NCBI GenBank assembly: GCA_964019335.1
Contig: OZ025762.1
Location: 124,001-188,000, forward strand
Length of the DNA: 64,000 nucleotides
Direction: 5' to 3'
DNA from: Diplonema japonicum
Taxonomy: Eukaryota > Euglenozoa > Diplonemea > Diplonemida > Diplonemidae
Position numbers and translations under genes: made by a program. Shown one piece after another: positions 48,131 to 56,881 of the stretch. Numbering within the stretch: the first letter of the stretch is position 1; the number at the start of each line of letters is the position of its first letter. The notes beneath the pieces are model-generated. The model did not search any database. It was not told the DNA's origin and saw only the letters and a program-made list of their open reading frames with translations.

Positions 48131-50878
48131 TTACATCTCTTTTCTGGCGACCTTGACCTCAACATCCTTCATGCTGCCCTTGAAGAGAGTGGGGGAGAAG
48201 GAGGCAAGGGCAGGACGCAGGTCCTCAAAAACCATATCTGTAGCCGCCTCGTTGCGAAGGGAGGATGCGAGAATGAGGGTAGAGCGCTCCACATGGTCTA
48301 TGGGGTTCTTGTCGTCCTTCACAACAGTGTCAAGGAGCGTGCGCTCGAAGCGGTGCGTCGCAGTGAACAAGGTGTGCACCTCGCACTCCAGGGGCAGCGT
48401 GCCGGATTTCGTAAGTGCATCTAACAAGCCGAACGCATGCTCCTGCTCGTCTTTTCTGTTTTCTTTAGTTAGATACTTCTTCACCGCTTTCGCTAAGATG
48501 TCCTCCTTGCTCTCCTTCGTCCACTCCTCCCCGACAGACACTGTTGTTGGCTTCACCGCCGCCTCCTCGTCATGTTTTTTAAGTGATGTTTCAAACACAA
48601 ACGGTAGGTCCGACAGGCGGTCTGACGCATCGCTCCGACGTGAGGGGGGGTTCGATGCCCCTTCAGGTTTTGCCGATGAGCCCATGGTTGTTTCGGTGGA
48701 GGTGTGGGAAGGGGGAGGTCCGGCAGGTGCTGCCTGTGGCATCGCATCAGCCTGAACACTCGCCTCCATCACCTCAGCATGCGAGGCGTCATAGGAGCTT
48801 GCCTTAGCATAAGCAGTATCCATGCCCCAAGCACCTTTCCTCCTCCTTATCTCAGGTCGTGGCATGGGGGGCTCCATCCTTCCCTCGTCTTCAGCGATGT
48901 CGTGCCTGTACTCGCGCTCCTTCTTCTTCTTGTCCAGAGACTTGTTGGTGATTCTGTCGATCATCTCGTTCATCCCATCGACGTGTGCCCTCACAGCGTC
49001 CACCCTCTGCTTCGGGCTGAGCCCCTCCCCGTCCATGCTCGGCTCGTACGACAGGAGGTCCGCCGAGATGTCGTGCTTCATGAAGAGCTCCAGGACCTCC
49101 TGAGTGAGGCGAGTCTCCTTCGTCAGCGTGTCGGTAGGGACGTTCAGAAGACGCTCCAGCTGCGGCTTCACCTGGATCAGCACAACGCTAAGGAGCGACC
49201 CTGCGAGCTGCATCCGGCGGTAGGCCTTCGCGAAGCGCTGCTGGTTCGGGGACAGCGACGCGATGTGGTCCTCGAACTCCTTCGGTGCGGGGAGAACCTT
49301 CAGCAGTACCTCCACGTCCAGCTTGTCGCCGTTCCTCAACACGATGGCGTCCGACGGGAGCAGGCTTGCACCCTCCCCTTGCTTGCACAGAACCATGATG
49401 TAGGTGGAGAACTGTCGTGCCCTTGCGGTCAGGCGTACCCTCGCGGGCTCCCCCCCGAACACGTACGACATCCAGCCGTGCACCACACGCTTCGTCGCGT
49501 TCAGCGAGATCGTGTTCGCCGCGTCCAAATCCATCCTCAGCTCTGCACCAGGAAGACTGCTCTGAAGCGCCTGCACGGGTTCCCCTCCAGCCGTTGTGAA
49601 CAGCCCGACGCTCCCCTCAGGTGCCTGCGTCGCCCCGCGCCGAACAGACACCACGAGCGGCTTCGGGGACACCCTCTCCACGAACAGCCTCTTGTTGTGC
49701 CGCACCATGTACTTGTTGAAGTCCGCCTCCGTCACCTCCTCACCGATCGCCGCCACAAGCTGCCTCCGAAGCATCCCCTCGATGTCCGCTACCCCGCTCC
49801 CGAACGCCGTGCTCAGGCGCCTCAGGTGCCTCGCAAGGAACATCACCCTCCCGAGGTCCGCCGTCACTAGGTTCTTATCAGGAAGCTTCGCCGAAATGTC
49901 CAGCAGCTCGTCCGACAGCATCGTCTTGTGCCTTGCCATCAGCTCCCTCCCCGTCTCCTGGCTCAGAACCCTGCCCCCATCCAGCACAGGTACAGCGGGA
50001 ATCAGCACATTGTTCTTCATGAACCCCAGACCAACTTTGTCACGGCCAGCCCCCTCTTCTGTGTCTGCATGGTTGCCGGCTTCGAGCTGCACCGAGAAGA
50101 CTTGCATCAAACCGCGCTCTACGTCACGTCCCCACCTCGCCATCTCGCGCGTTTCCTCCAACACCCTGTCCATGACGGGGTTGCGTCTGGGTGTGAAGCA
50201 CCTCTTGTCCGTTCTGTCGATTGAGAAGTGCACCTCAGAAAGGTTTTTCCCAATAGGTTCGAAGATCCAGTCGACAGTGGTTTCGGCCGTGCTCGGGGAG
50301 TGCACAGTGGGGAAAGGGGCGTCTTCCGTCAGAGTCTTGTACACCATGCTCGCTCGAGAGGAGTGCAGCTCCTTCAGGACAAGGGGCCTTTCCCCAGCCT
50401 CCGTTACCAGGACTACCCTTGCATCAACTTCATACCTCCAGAACCACTCGTCCACCGTTGTGGAGAGGCGCATGATGTATCCAAGGGAGGTCGAGTCGCG
50501 CTTGTCCTTCACCTCCCTTGAGCGCTTCTCGATGAAGTTGCACTTCTTCGTCACATCGAAGCGCAGCGTCACCTTGCTGTCCATCACCGCCTTGTGAACT
50601 GCTGGTACGTCCTCCTCCTTCAGCCCCAAGGCCAGCAGTGTCTGCAGCATCGTGGTCCCCGTCATGGAGCCAAGGTACTCCGCCAGCTGGTACTTGTCGG
50701 TGTAGGTGTGCCCCGCGTCCCCTGCGTACACTGGGTTCCTGTTCTTCCCGAGTACCTTCTTCACCGCCTCGAGAGAGCGGGCTGTCACGTCGTCCAGCTC
50801 ATGGTCAGCGATGTGGGTAGCACAGCAACCTACCGCAAGCAGGAGCAGCACACAGACTGCAGTGGCTGAAACACGCAT
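48131..50878 (-). CDS. Secreted member of a conserved uncharacterised protist family
   Basis: A 915-residue protein from the Met at 50878, chosen because it starts a clean signal peptide (ending VGCCAT) whereas the upstream frame does not. The first ~300 residues contain CNFIEKRSREVKDKRD, VDEWFWRYEVDARV and SIDRTDKRCFTPRRNPVMD. I remember the tryptophan-rich and C-x-TPRRN blocks from large proteins of other protists, with no known function. The middle is helical (SPNQQRFAKAYRRMQLAGSL, then QVKPQLERLLNVPTDTLTKE). A linker with a Lys-rich stretch and Pro/Ser-rich segment (about 655-790) leads to a short helical C-terminal domain. A signal peptide on such a protein is unexpected. Its 3' end is partly duplicated next door. 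Confidence 0.82.
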   Translation of the reverse strand: MRVSATAVCVLLLLAVGCCATHIADHELDDVTARSLEAVKKVLGKNRNPVYAGDAGHTYTDKYQLAEYLGSMTGTTMLQTLLALGLKEEDVPAVHKAVMDSKVTLRFDVTKKCNFIEKRSREVKDKRDSTSLGYIMRLSTTVDEWFWRYEVDARVVLVTEAGERPLVLKELHSSRASMVYKTLTEDAPFPTVHSPSTAETTVDWIFEPIGKNLSEVHFSIDRTDKRCFTPRRNPVMDRVLEETREMARWGRDVERGLMQVFSVQLEAGNHADTEEGAGRDKVGLGFMKNNVLIPAVPVLDGGRVLSQETGRELMARHKTMLSDELLDISAKLPDKNLVTADLGRVMFLARHLRRLSTAFGSGVADIEGMLRRQLVAAIGEEVTEADFNKYMVRHNKRLFVERVSPKPLVVSVRRGATQAPEGSVGLFTTAGGEPVQALQSSLPGAELRMDLDAANTISLNATKRVVHGWMSYVFGGEPARVRLTARARQFSTYIMVLCKQGEGASLLPSDAIVLRNGDKLDVEVLLKVLPAPKEFEDHIASLSPNQQRFAKAYRRMQLAGSLLSVVLIQVKPQLERLLNVPTDTLTKETRLTQEVLELFMKHDISADLLSYEPSMDGEGLSPKQRVDAVRAHVDGMNEMIDRITNKSLDKKKKEREYRHDIAEDEGRMEPPMPRPEIRRRKGAWGMDTAYAKASSYDASHAEVMEASVQADAMPQAAPAGPPPSHTSTETTMGSSAKPEGASNPPSRRSDASDRLSDLPFVFETSLKKHDEEAAVKPTTVSVGEEWTKESKEDILAKAVKKYLTKENRKDEQEHAFGLLDALTKSGTLPLECEVHTLFTATHRFERTLLDTVVKDDKNPIDHVERSTLILASSLRNEAATDMVFEDLRPALASFSPTLFKGSMKDVEVKVARKEM

Positions 50879-50940
50879 GGTCTCCTTTTTCCTGTGGATG
50901 GTTATGGCTGAGGAGAGTGTATGAGAAAATACAAATAAAA

Positions 50941-51500
50941 AACTCAAAGTACAGGACAAGCCCCCGCTACCTATGGGAGTGGGGTCTATCTGTTAATACT
51001 TGCTTTCATCCCGATCGAGGCCGTGAGCGTCATGCGGAGTCGAGTGATGCGGTCCCGCTTGTAGGCGGCTTTCAATTCCATCAGCTTGACATGCGTAGGT
51101 TGGGTGGCGAAAATGGGCCTCCTGGAGAAGCCAATTGCTGCCTTACCTCCAATGGCGATGAGGGACTTTACTCTTTTCTGTTCGTCCGCTGGGAAAGGGC
51201 GTCGCTTCTTCCGTGCCCTGCACTCTGCGTTTATCTTTACGATTAGGGCCTTGATTCTGCGTGCCCTATCTTCCAGTAGGCCTCCCAATGAAAAATACCG
51301 GTCGTCCATTCGAAGTCAATGGCCAGCTCCACCGCCTCTCCACCCAGCGCAGCTTCAGGTACTTGGACACGACCCCACCCACACCTTCGAGCTCGCCAGC
51401 TGTTGGACGGGGCACCTCTTTCCCTACTACATTTCGTACCCACGGTAGCGGCAGTGTGTTGACGTCCTCCTTGCATGAACTCTACGTCCCGCTTCTCTAC
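50941..51500 (-). mobile_element. LINE 3' fragment, family C, frameshifted
   Basis: Minus-strand frames 51243-51503 and 50986-51309 together give a decayed version of the conserved tail (VELAIDFEWTTG, then RPFPADEQKRVKSLIAIGGK and FSRRPIFA). At least one frameshift lies near 51300. Closest to the 62505-64000 copy. The 3' end includes ctcaaagtacaggacaagcc, also present at 60319-60345. Confidence 0.7.
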
Positions 51501-51525
51501 CAAACCACCAAAAAAAGAAAAAGAG

Positions 51526-51572
51526 ATGAGATAAAGGAGGTTCCTGTTTGGAACGTCCCCCTTGTCTCTACT
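51526..51572 (-). repeat. Decayed LINE 3' tip
   Basis: gataaaggaggttcctgtttg and cgtcccccttgtctctac resemble the family A 3' end (gttaaaggaagtctttgtgag, cgcccccttgttctc). Insertion next to another LINE relic. Confidence 0.45.
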
Positions 51573-51779
51573 TTAAAAAAGAAAAGGAGTGAGAGGAAAA
51601 AGAATTCCGGAAGGAAAAAAAGTTAGATAGGGCCGCTGCTCTCGAGAGATTATTGCTGTCCAAAAAGATTACCCCACCCGAAAGAAATAGTGAATCTCTC
51701 TAAAAAGAAAAGAGTATTTTCTCGCTTGGATATTTCTATCAATGTTTTCTTCTTTTCTTTTCTTTTTTTTTTCTTCGTC

Positions 51780-52913
51780 TCACAACGTCGCGCCCTTTGA
51801 CAGCAACATCGCCACACCTTTATCGTCGTTCTTTTCCTCGCACAACCGAAGCGCTGTTGCGCCCGCCGTGTCCTTTGCGTTGACATCGGCCCCGTTCTCC
51901 AGCAGAAGGGACATGATTTGTACCACTCCTGCTCTGTTCCAATAACCAGCCACATAGTGTAATGGAGTCTTCCCCTTGTTGTCCCTCGCATCGATATCAG
52001 CACCGTTTGCCAGAAGCTGCAACGGGCTGTCCATCTCCTCACGCCTAACGTTCCTGCAGATCCTGTTTACGTCATGGTGCAACGCTGTAGCTCCATTGGC
52101 ATCCCTCGCACCCACGTCAGCCCCGTGTGCTAGCAGGATTGCGGCTGTTGCTTTGGCTGAACGAAAAAGCGGTTTTCCTTCCACCGAGTCCGCATTTACA
52201 TCAGCTCCGTACTTAATAAGAAGAGTCACAACATCACTAGCGAAGCCCGGGTCTGCATTACCATTTGCGTCTTGAGTGTACGACCGGCCGTTACAGCTGA
52301 GTAATGCTACAATGTGAAGCACGGTGAAGCCGTTCATGCGATAGTTCACATCAACTGACGTGTATTTCAGACACAATTGCACGACGCGGATTAAACCGGC
52401 TTTTGCAGCGTACGTAAGGGTGCTTCCCAGGAATTCTTTTGATTCTTTTATTTCGTTCGCGCTGTCCGTCACAAGAAGAAGGACGAGAATCTCTACGAAC
52501 CTCTTGTCCATACTCCTGCGCTCATGTGCATGCATTCGCCATTGTACGCTGACTAGACTGCTAACCATGTCATGGCAATACTTTTTACATAAACTCTCGT
52601 TGCTCTCATTCATTCTCAAGTAGCCCAGCCTGGCCAGCCGATTGAGTGGTTTGTGCTTTTCAGACAGAAGCACTTCTACCACGCTTTGGTCCTCGAAGGG
52701 ATGCTCCCCCACCAGCCCTGCTCCCGGTATCAACTCCCCTTCAAAACGGAGGGTGATTCTGTTCGCCGAGAGCCCCGTCAATGTTGCGACTCTCTTTTTC
52801 AGTGTTGATATAGTTTCGTCCGGCCTTGCTTCCACTTCGACCGTCTCCTTGCTCGGAAGTGCCATCAGAAGGGAAACATATCCTTGAGAACCCAAAGAAT
52901 CGGTACCCAGCAT
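51780..52913 (-). CDS. Ubiquitin-like domain plus ankyrin repeats, protein 2
   Basis: A 377-residue protein; the start at 52913 directly follows an almost pure A leader. Residues 12-88 are ubiquitin-like (ITLRFEGELIPGAG, then HPFEDQSVVEVLL), followed by the helix SEKHKPLNRLARLGYLR. That motif is almost the same as in the 24917-26368 and 28132-28890 proteins. A helical middle contains a VSVQWRMHAHERRSMDKRF segment. About six ankyrin repeats follow from residue 165 to the end (GADVNADSVEGKPLF, GADIDARDNKGKTPLHYVAG, GADVNAKDTAGATAL). Adaptor role inferred. Confidence 0.88.
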   Translation of the reverse strand: MLGTDSLGSQGYVSLLMALPSKETVEVEARPDETISTLKKRVATLTGLSANRITLRFEGELIPGAGLVGEHPFEDQSVVEVLLSEKHKPLNRLARLGYLRMNESNESLCKKYCHDMVSSLVSVQWRMHAHERRSMDKRFVEILVLLLVTDSANEIKESKEFLGSTLTYAAKAGLIRVVQLCLKYTSVDVNYRMNGFTVLHIVALLSCNGRSYTQDANGNADPGFASDVVTLLIKYGADVNADSVEGKPLFRSAKATAAILLAHGADVGARDANGATALHHDVNRICRNVRREEMDSPLQLLANGADIDARDNKGKTPLHYVAGYWNRAGVVQIMSLLLENGADVNAKDTAGATALRLCEEKNDDKGVAMLLSKGATL

Positions 52914-53009
52914 TTTTTTTTTTCTTTTTTCTTTTCTTTTTTGAAAAAAGTATCTTTAGTGGGCAAAAGAAAAGGGAAAAAAAAAAAAAAGTAGGCGTTT
53001 TTAAAATTC

Positions 53010-54998
53010 CTAAGGCGTGTTTTCTTCTAAAGCTGCTTCGATGGCAGATTTATAGTCGCCGAGCCCAGCAGGGCTGGTCCCGAGGTACTCACGTAGCGCG
53101 GCTTCGTAGGACACACCGCATCGCAGTGTCCGTGCGGAACGGAGGAGGTGAACGTGGTGCGAGGGAGAGACAGAAGGAAGCAGGGAAATGACATGCAACA
53201 CAACGGGTGTCGAGATGCTGGTAACATGGGAGAGACGAGCAATGGAGTTGAGCAAACCGGATGCTTGTGGGGTGGATGTCGTGGGCAAAACACGACGCAA
53301 GTGCTTGTCCAAAGCACAAATCATCTCGCTCGGCGCAGAGGCAGCGCTGCCCCGTTTCGAGTAGCACCACAGCAAAGTACACACCGTGTTGGCATCAAAC
53401 TGCTGCATCGCAGCCTCGCTGGTTATGAACCGAACGCAGTCTTCGTAAAATGTATTCCTAATAACGCTCATACTGCATAACCCGCGGCCTATCATGGCTA
53501 CATGTTGAATAGTAACGTCACGATGTCCATCGACTACAAACCGTCCGTAAACCTCGCCCAGCCGGTGGTTTAATTTACTGTTTTTGCATCGGGTGTGAGA
53601 GTTCACCCACACGATCTTGGCGATGGACTTTACGTCTGAGTTGTGAATGATTCGCATGCACGTCTCCTCGCGGGTCTTGTTGCTTATCTCGACCGAGGTT
53701 TTCGCAGCTGCCCACAGAAGTGTTGCGCTGTCCGATGCCTTCCCCACGGAACAGAAACCTTCTTTCGACAGTATAGTTCTAATAAACCTCGGAGGGATGT
53801 TCAGCTTCGCGACCGCCCATGATATTCTCGAAGCAGTTTTCAGGTCTGTTTTTGTGATTGCGGTTTGCGATGATGCGGAGGCTTCGAGGATACGGAGCAG
53901 CTCTTCGTTCCGTCCGAAAAACGGAATCTGACACGCAGACCAAAGTAAGCTCGCGACCGACGAAGGAGCCAGCGTCACAGCGAGGCTCGGGCCGATGAGA
54001 CAGATCGACATCTTACGAAACAGCTCTTTATTGCTGTATTTTATTGAGGCGCAAGACCACAGAATTGTGGCGAGCTGTGCACCAGAACAACACGACAGGA
54101 GCGTTTCATCAGACAGCATGGAATGAAAAAGCCTTTCTCTTTTATTACGATCGATGGCTACATGGAGCCTCGCCATTCCTGATGACACAGAGCACACCTC
54201 GCGTGCTGACAGGCGTTCTGTTTTGAGGTTCGAGAAGATGTCGGGATGGGGGGCCATTCGAAGCTTACCAGAGACGCATATAAAATCCGCAATATTCCCA
54301 ACTCGAACCCTCCCTGACAGAATACTCTTATTGACATATCTGTGCATGTCTGATACAAATTCCGACAGTTTTTCCTGTGCGTTGGTGTTGACGATGGCAG
54401 ACATCACTTCCGTGATTTCAGAAACATGTAATTTGTTCTGTTTGAACCGTTTGTACAGAATCTTCAGAATTGTTTTGAACAGGAAGATGTCGTTGTTGGT
54501 CCCGAGCAACGATGTTTGCGACGCCAGGCGTATCAACATTTTAACAGGCGGTCTTTCTAAAGCTTCGTTGGGGTGGGATGAGAGCGTGGTTTTGAGATTG
54601 TACAGAAACGGCGGAGAGGCTCGCATGTCACCGCACGCTAGTATGATAGCAAGCATGTCTCGGTAGGAACACGGTGTTACAGATTTAATTGACAAGAGAA
54701 ATGATTTCGGGGTTTGTGACACCGCTGCGAAGCTGCGGAGCGCGCTTGCTATCATAGGAGCCTTGTGGCCTTTCCATCGGCTTGCCGTCTTATTCAGTTT
54801 TACGTCCAGCTCTCTAGCCATTTCCTGTTCTAAGTAACCTGTTCGTTCGCATGCTGAGACGCATGACACAACCTCCGCGAAGTTCAGCTCAACCCTCTCC
54901 AGGGCTTTTCCGTTTCTGTGGGTCATCCGCGATGCCAACACCGCTTTGGCTATTTGATCACTTGGTTTCGCTTGTCTTATAAGCTTTTTTATGTCCAT
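53010..54998 (-). CDS. Alpha-helical repeat protein, OPR/FASTK-like, perhaps organellar RNA-binding
   Basis: A 662-residue protein from the Met at 54998 after an A-rich leader; codons upstream are Phe/Lys homopolymer products. All-helical with a loosely repeated 35-40-residue unit containing small-residue/Trp motifs: LATILWSCASIKY, VASLLWSACQIPF, ASRISWAVAKLNIPP, SATLLWAAAKT, VCTLLWCYSK. This 'LLW-A/S-x-A-K' pattern is typical of octotricopeptide and FAST-kinase-like proteins that bind RNA in mitochondria or plastids. The basic N-terminus (MDIKKLIRQAK) would suit a mitochondrial presequence. I do not see a clear RAP domain at the end. The family call is by eye. Confidence 0.8.
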   Translation of the reverse strand: MDIKKLIRQAKPSDQIAKAVLASRMTHRNGKALERVELNFAEVVSCVSACERTGYLEQEMARELDVKLNKTASRWKGHKAPMIASALRSFAAVSQTPKSFLLSIKSVTPCSYRDMLAIILACGDMRASPPFLYNLKTTLSSHPNEALERPPVKMLIRLASQTSLLGTNNDIFLFKTILKILYKRFKQNKLHVSEITEVMSAIVNTNAQEKLSEFVSDMHRYVNKSILSGRVRVGNIADFICVSGKLRMAPHPDIFSNLKTERLSAREVCSVSSGMARLHVAIDRNKRERLFHSMLSDETLLSCCSGAQLATILWSCASIKYSNKELFRKMSICLIGPSLAVTLAPSSVASLLWSACQIPFFGRNEELLRILEASASSQTAITKTDLKTASRISWAVAKLNIPPRFIRTILSKEGFCSVGKASDSATLLWAAAKTSVEISNKTREETCMRIIHNSDVKSIAKIVWVNSHTRCKNSKLNHRLGEVYGRFVVDGHRDVTIQHVAMIGRGLCSMSVIRNTFYEDCVRFITSEAAMQQFDANTVCTLLWCYSKRGSAASAPSEMICALDKHLRRVLPTTSTPQASGLLNSIARLSHVTSISTPVVLHVISLLPSVSPSHHVHLLRSARTLRCGVSYEAALREYLGTSPAGLGDYKSAIEAALEENTP

Positions 54999-56115
54999 TT
55001 TATTTTTTTTTTTTCTTTTTTGATGAAACAGGAAAAAAAATAGATTTTTTTTTTTTTTGAAGAGGAAAAGAAAAAAAAAAAAGGGGGGTGGGGGAAAAAG
55101 ACCAAAGGACGGGGAAAGGTGCAAAGGAAAATAAAAAAAATGGAAAAAAAGAAAATCTGATTTTCTTTTTTTTATTCCCTTCAGATTTTCTGTTTTCTTT
55201 TTTTTTCTTTTTTTCTTTCTGTAACGGGTGCCCGACGGAGAGACAAGAATAAGGCAACCCTTTGGCCGGTTGTCATGTCAGCTATTGCATTGCCAAGTGA
55301 CAGAGCAGCTGTCACCCAGGGGCAACATTGGGAGCCGTTTGACTGTGTGTCTCCTTGACGTTAAAAGATCAACTCTTTTTTTTCCTCTATTTCCCTTTTC
55401 TTTCTTCCTTTCTTTTTTTTCTTTTTCTCATAGGATGGTTGGAAAAAGGAAAAAAAAAAAGAAAAGTACAGGAAAAGCCAGGAGTAAGAATAGGCTAGGG
55501 AACAACTATTATAAAATAAGTTGACCTCCTTTTTTTTTCTTTCTTTTTTTTTTTAAAAAAAAAAGGAGCTGTGTTTCAAAAAAAAAAAAAAAGAAATATG
55601 TGCGAAACGTGAGTTTAAAAGAAAAAGTAAAGTAGAACCAAAAATCAAAAGAAAAAAACCCGTAAAACCAAATCTTCATTCGTTAAAAAAAAAAATGGGT
55701 CATTTAGCTACACTTTTTTTTTTTTTTTTTTCTTTTTTGCGCGAACATCAAGATTTAATTTACAGTTCATTGAAAGGGCAAATAATTCATTAAAATTAAC
55801 CACGAAAGCCTAACCATCTCATGGATTTTATTCTTTTTTTTTTTTTTTTTTTTTTTTTTATTATTTTATTTATTTTAAGTTTTCTTATCAGTATAGAAAG
55901 CACCAAGTGGGCAGGAACAAAAAAAAAAAGAAAATAAAAAAACAAAAAAACCTGTGTTCATAGAAAGGGAGACAAGTTGTGACAAGTATTCACATCCTTT
56001 TTTTTTTTTTTTTTTTTTTTTTTGGATGAGATTGAAGAAAAAGAGAGAGAGAGAGAGAAAACGTTGGCCACTAATGCGTGCAAGGGGGGGAGGTCTTGAG
56101 TCTGTGAATTATTGC

Positions 56116-56146
<31 letters not shown>

Positions 56147-56881
56147 ACCATTATAATATAATATGCGGTAAGGCTCGAATTTTAACCACCAATAATAGGT
56201 TTTTTTTTTCTTCTTCTTCTTTCTTTTTTGTTTTTTTTTTTTTTTCTTTTTTGCGGAAAAAAAGAAAGTAGCTAAGACCAGAGGTTCTGCCGCAAAGAAT
56301 ATAGAGAGCAAAAAAAAAAAAAAAAAAAAAAAAATTAGAGGGGGCAGAAATATGTCCTTCCTTTCTTTTTTCTTTTTCCCATCTCCTCCCTTTTTTTTGT
56401 TTTACCATTTACCATTGTTTAGAATATATTCTAAGAGAGCTAAGAGGTTAAAAAAAACAAAAAAAAGGGGGGGGAAAGAAGAAAAAAAAGAGAACAAAAA
56501 GAGGTGGTGATACGTCCTTAGTGCACTAAGAAGTTGTTATTTATCTTCTTGTTTTGTGCAGTGCCGAATCCCAACTCTTTTTTTTTTTCTCTTTTCTTTT
56601 TCTTTTTTTCTTTCTTGTTCAAGCAACACACAGGGAAAACAAAAAAAAAACAAGAAATTTGAAAAGAAATTAAAGGGAGGGGGTGCGAAAAGGAGTCGCT
56701 TTTTTTTTTTCTTCTTCTTTCTTTTTTCTTTCTTTTCCTCTTCTAAATCAAACCAGAGCAAAAAAAAAAAAAAAAAAAAAAGAAGTTCTTTCTAGAAAAA
56801 AAAAAATAAAAATAAAAAGCAATTGTCCTTTTGTATGAAAAAAAAAAAAAAAAGAAAAAAGAGGAAATCTCATCATCATCA
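54999..56881. other. Gene-free spacer dominated by homopolymers
   Basis: Nearly 1.9 kb of A and T runs with short unique segments (for example 55220-55370). No gene or repeat recognised. The many Lys- or Phe-rich frames are artefacts of the runs. Confidence 0.7.

Larger units (their letters stand above)
50879..51779. other. Spacer filled by a LINE relic
   Basis: No host gene. Consists mostly of the family C remnant (50941-51500) and a second short LINE tip (51526-51572), then AT-rich sequence to the next gene's stop. Confidence 0.6.

Noticed and set aside
54999-56881. Several Lys-, Phe- or Arg-rich frames of 70-117 codons
   Set aside because: They are translations of A, T and A/G runs with no conserved content or initiation context.
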